DNA from: Candidatus Woesearchaeota archaeon
GTDB lineage: Archaea; Nanobdellota; Nanobdellia; Woesearchaeales; GW2011-AR4
Assembly (NCBI GenBank): GCA_030631975.1
Contig: DAOVKD010000047.1
Span: 1 to 5,958 of the forward strand
Length of the DNA stretch: 5,958 bases
Direction: 5' to 3'
Shown here: positions 4,394 to 5,958 of the stretch, piece by piece
Numbering within the stretch: the stretch's first letter is position 1
Layout: each line of letters opens with the position of its first letter
The notes under the pieces: model-generated
The model's database searches: none
Told to the model about the DNA's origin: nothing
What the model saw: the letters and a program-made list of their open reading frames with translations, nothing else
Made by a program: the position numbers and the translations under genes

Positions 4394-5410
4394 TCAGATT
4401 ACCTCTCCTTCATCAAACAACCTATTAAACTCTGCTGTATATTTCTGAGCTAACCTTTTATCATAAATAACCAGCATATTCTCGTCATTCCTGTTATTTC
4501 CGCTCCAGCTGTAATTAGGGCTTCCTGTTATTACTATGCTATTATCTATTATTACAAATTTATGGTGCATATTGTTCTTGTTTCCATCTACCTTGATACT
4601 AACTCCAAAATCTCTTAACCGTTTATACTGTGACTTTTGGACATTTCTTTGTCTTCTTTCTACTAAAATTGTTACGTTAACTCTATTTATATCTGCCTTA
4701 ACAAGTTCATCAGCCAGCTCTTCATGAGTAAAAGAGAATATAGCTACTTTAACCGACTCATTTGCTTTCATTACTAAGCTTATTATTTTATTTATTCCCC
4801 CTTCTTCCCGGCAATCTTCTGGACAGAAGTAATTCTCTATTATTGTTTTGCCCGAGCTTATTCTTTTATATTTTACATTATCGCCAGAAGCATATACACC
4901 ATTCCACAACTCATTAAACTCATTTTCATAATTTTCTGCAATATATTTTGAATTGATAATTATTAAATTGTTATTATTGAGGTTTGCCCCGTTGTTCGTT
5001 GGGTTCATGCTTCCTGTCAAAACAAGGCCTTTATCTATAATGCAGAACTTGTTGTGCATATACTGCTTTGATTTTGCAATCTTTATGCCCTCTCCCCTAA
5101 TCTGGCCGTCATAATTACCATGATCTATAACAACTTTAACATCTGCATTATGGCTCTTTTTCGCAATTGCTTTGATTAAATCTTTTAGGTCCAGATCAAA
5201 GAAAGCGCAATGAACAGAGTTTTCTGCATTGTTGACAATATTTTTTATTATCCTGCCGCAGTCATCCAGCGGGCAGAAATAAACTTCTGTTTTTACATTC
5301 TCAGATAACTCCTGAGTATTAACTACGCCTCCTGTTAACACATTATCGCATCCGCTCATTAACACAAATACAAAAAAGAGCAGAAAAGCAATATACTTCA
5401 TTTTACCCAT
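4394..5410 (-). CDS. Predicted lipoprotein with two phospholipase-D (HKD) domains
   Basis: A lipoprotein-like signal peptide opens the protein: KYIAFLLFFVFVLMSGC, with Cys21 after MSG. The mature part is two PLD halves. The first has H119, K121, D126 and G133-S134-N136; the second has H282, K284, D289 and G296-S297-N299. Both active-site motifs are therefore complete, enough for one PLD catalytic centre formed within a single chain. The family cleaves phosphodiesters (DNA, RNA or phospholipid); small secreted members are often nucleases. Each half is preceded by a similar cysteine motif, YFCPLDDC (44-51) and YFCPEDC (194-200), suggesting internal duplication. It probably acts outside the cell, anchored to the membrane. 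An alternative start is Met4 (ATG at 5401), about 26 bases from a minus-strand TATA-like box and so suited to a leaderless mRNA. Substrate is not determined. Confidence 0.9.
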   Translation of the reverse strand: MGKMKYIAFLLFFVFVLMSGCDNVLTGGVVNTQELSENVKTEVYFCPLDDCGRIIKNIVNNAENSVHCAFFDLDLKDLIKAIAKKSHNADVKVVIDHGNYDGQIRGEGIKIAKSKQYMHNKFCIIDKGLVLTGSMNPTNNGANLNNNNLIIINSKYIAENYENEFNELWNGVYASGDNVKYKRISSGKTIIENYFCPEDCREEGGINKIISLVMKANESVKVAIFSFTHEELADELVKADINRVNVTILVERRQRNVQKSQYKRLRDFGVSIKVDGNKNNMHHKFVIIDNSIVITGSPNYSWSGNNRNDENMLVIYDKRLAQKYTAEFNRLFDEGEVI

Positions 5411-5416
5411 AAATTC

Positions 5417-5430
5417 CGAAATGTTTAAAT
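5417..5430. promoter_or_regulatory. BRE/TATA box, usable in both directions
   Basis: On the + strand CGAAATGTTTAAAT resembles the alba promoter (CGAAATATTTATAA) in its BRE part and would start a transcript near 5450-5455. The TTTAAA core is symmetrical, and on the minus strand it lies about 26 bases from ATG 5401 of the PLD gene. It may serve the PLD gene, a + strand RNA, or both. Confidence 0.45.
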
Positions 5431-5442
5431 AGTAGTACTATT
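5428..5442. repeat. Palindrome AATAGTA-G-TACTATT containing motif copy 3
   Basis: A perfect 7-1-7 inverted repeat overlaps the edge of the TATA box. It contains ATAGTAGTA, the nine-base core seen at 755-763 and, reversed, at 4075-4083. Its position would suit a repressor or activator site for the PLD gene. Confidence 0.4.
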
Positions 5443-5451
5443 ATCAAGTAA

Positions 5452-5537
5452 CAATAAGATAAGACTATTGTTGAGTAATCAACAATAATCTATCACCTCT
5501 TTTTCCCTAGCAAGGCATTAGCTTTGCTGGGGTTTTA
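5452..5537 (+). ncRNA. Candidate small RNA between the PLD gene and its upstream neighbour
   Basis: Both flanking genes are on the minus strand, yet the + strand has the parts of a short transcript. There is a BRE/TATA box at 5417-5430. A hairpin at 5462-5491 has nine perfect pairs, TATTGTTGA and TCAACAATA, loop GTAA, extended by AGA/TCT. A single-stranded linker contains ATCACCTC and T5. A 12-pair hairpin at 5505-5532 is followed by TTTT. The second stem includes two G-U pairs as + strand RNA, which become C-A mismatches on the minus strand, so the RNA is more likely read on the + strand. Boundaries are estimates; no known RNA family is recognised. Confidence 0.4.
5505..5536 (+). terminator. 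Intrinsic-type terminator hairpin on the + strand
   Basis: CCCTAGCAAGGC (5505-5516) pairs with GCTTTGCTGGGG (5521-5532) around ATTA, with two G-U wobbles, followed directly by TTTT. It resembles a bacterial-style rho-independent terminator and has no + strand protein gene upstream to terminate. Confidence 0.5.
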
Positions 5538-5547
5538 TGCTCATAAA

Positions 5548-5958
5548 CTATTTTCTTCTCTTTGAGCTTTGAGTATTTTTATGTATGGTCTTTTTATATC
5601 CAATAACCTTGGATACAAAAATCCCCAGTATAATTCCAATTATTAATACAATAAACAATTTCTTATCAATGTTCTTAAACAAATCTGCCCCATTCTTTCC
5701 AGAACTTTTGAAATATATATCCAGGTTGCTTAATTCCAGCGCGTATTCAGAGTAAAGCAGTGCAGAGAATGGATCAGAATCTTTTAAAGAATTGGCATAC
5801 TCAAAATAACTATATCCTAAGATAGGAAACACACCTTTTTCAGTTCCCTCAACAAGATTTCTTTCAACAACATCCAACTTTTGATTTATTATGTTGCCAA
5901 TATTGTCTTTTTTCACACCAAAAACACTCAGGATTACATCAACACTTGCTTTCGCCTT
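5548..5958 (-). CDS. C-terminally membrane-anchored protein, C-terminal part (5' truncated)
   Basis: The frame is open to the window edge. The GTG at 5916 is not needed as a start, because 14 further in-frame codons (KAKASVDVILSVFG) precede it. Numbering from that GTG codon, the visible part has a helical segment rich in aromatic and alanine residues, YSYFEYANSLKDSDPFSALLY (about 36-56), then EYALELSNLDIYF, a short polar linker, one transmembrane helix (LFIVLIIGIILGIFVSKVIG, about 87-106) and a lysine/arginine-rich tail of about 16 residues. The basic tail suggests that the C-terminus is cytoplasmic and the bulk extracellular. The helical ALLYSEYALELSNLD segment recalls the C-terminal part of predicted archaeal S16 (Lon-like) membrane-anchored serine proteases, but no catalytic residues are in the window, so this is only a guess. 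Confidence 0.75.
   Translation of the reverse strand, partial: KAKASVDVILSVFGVKKDNIGNIINQKLDVVERNLVEGTEKGVFPILGYSYFEYANSLKDSDPFSALLYSEYALELSNLDIYFKSSGKNGADLFKNIDKKLFIVLIIGIILGIFVSKVIGYKKTIHKNTQSSKRRK

Noticed and set aside
5410..5503. Minus-strand small gene after the AGAGGTGATAG Shine-Dalgarno-like site
   Set aside because: No ATG or GTG lies at suitable distance, and TTG starts give only a few codons. An open stretch exists in one frame but would need an ATT start.
5914..5916. GTG as start of the tail-anchored protein
   Set aside because: The frame continues to the window edge without a stop and no ribosome binding site precedes the GTG.

Overview
The window is a piece of an archaeal chromosome. 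It carries a full-length transcription factor B (TFB) and an Alba chromatin protein. Several promoters are archaeal BRE/TATA boxes rather than -35/-10 pairs, and some genes start about 25 bases downstream of a TATA box with no Shine-Dalgarno site, as leaderless archaeal genes do. Gene ends are marked by bare T-runs. The DNA is AT-rich, the genes are short and mostly single, and the mix (TFB, Alba, a tiny zinc-ribbon protein, a secreted PLD-type nuclease, several unrecognised proteins) fits a small-genome DPANN-type archaeon. That lineage call is inference; no rRNA is present.

Layout, left to right. (1) 3-581 (+): C-terminal part of a CorC/HlyC-type membrane protein (CBS domain plus transporter-associated domain), 5' end outside the window. 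(2) 808-1278 (+): 156-residue protein of unknown function behind a strong TATA box, probably leaderless. (3) 1346-2407 (-): 353-residue protein of unknown function, convergent with the previous gene and divergent from the next. (4) 2581-2862 (+): Alba. (5) 3027-3953 (-): TFB, convergent with Alba. (6) 4205-4378 (+): 57-residue Trm112/YcaR-like zinc-ribbon protein behind a leader holding three perfect inverted repeats. (7) 4394-5410 (-): predicted lipoprotein with two complete phospholipase-D HKD motifs. (8) 5548-5958 (-): C-terminal part of a protein ending in a transmembrane helix, 5' end outside the window.

The genes do not form an obvious operon; almost every one has its own promoter and terminator. 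Two concern basic information processing (TFB for promoter recognition, Alba for chromatin or RNA binding). The Trm112-like protein probably serves methyltransferases of the translation apparatus. Three lie in or outside the membrane (CorC-like, PLD lipoprotein, anchored C-terminal protein).

The most unusual parts are intergenic. Between the PLD gene and its upstream neighbour, the + strand carries a BRE/TATA box, a hairpin, a segment resembling the 16S anti-Shine-Dalgarno sequence, and a G-U-containing hairpin ending in TTTT. This has the layout of a small RNA gene. The leader of the Trm112-like gene holds stacked hairpins and a possible 13-codon leaderless upstream ORF. A 9-base motif (ATAGTAGTA) recurs beside TATA boxes in three of the intergenic regions.
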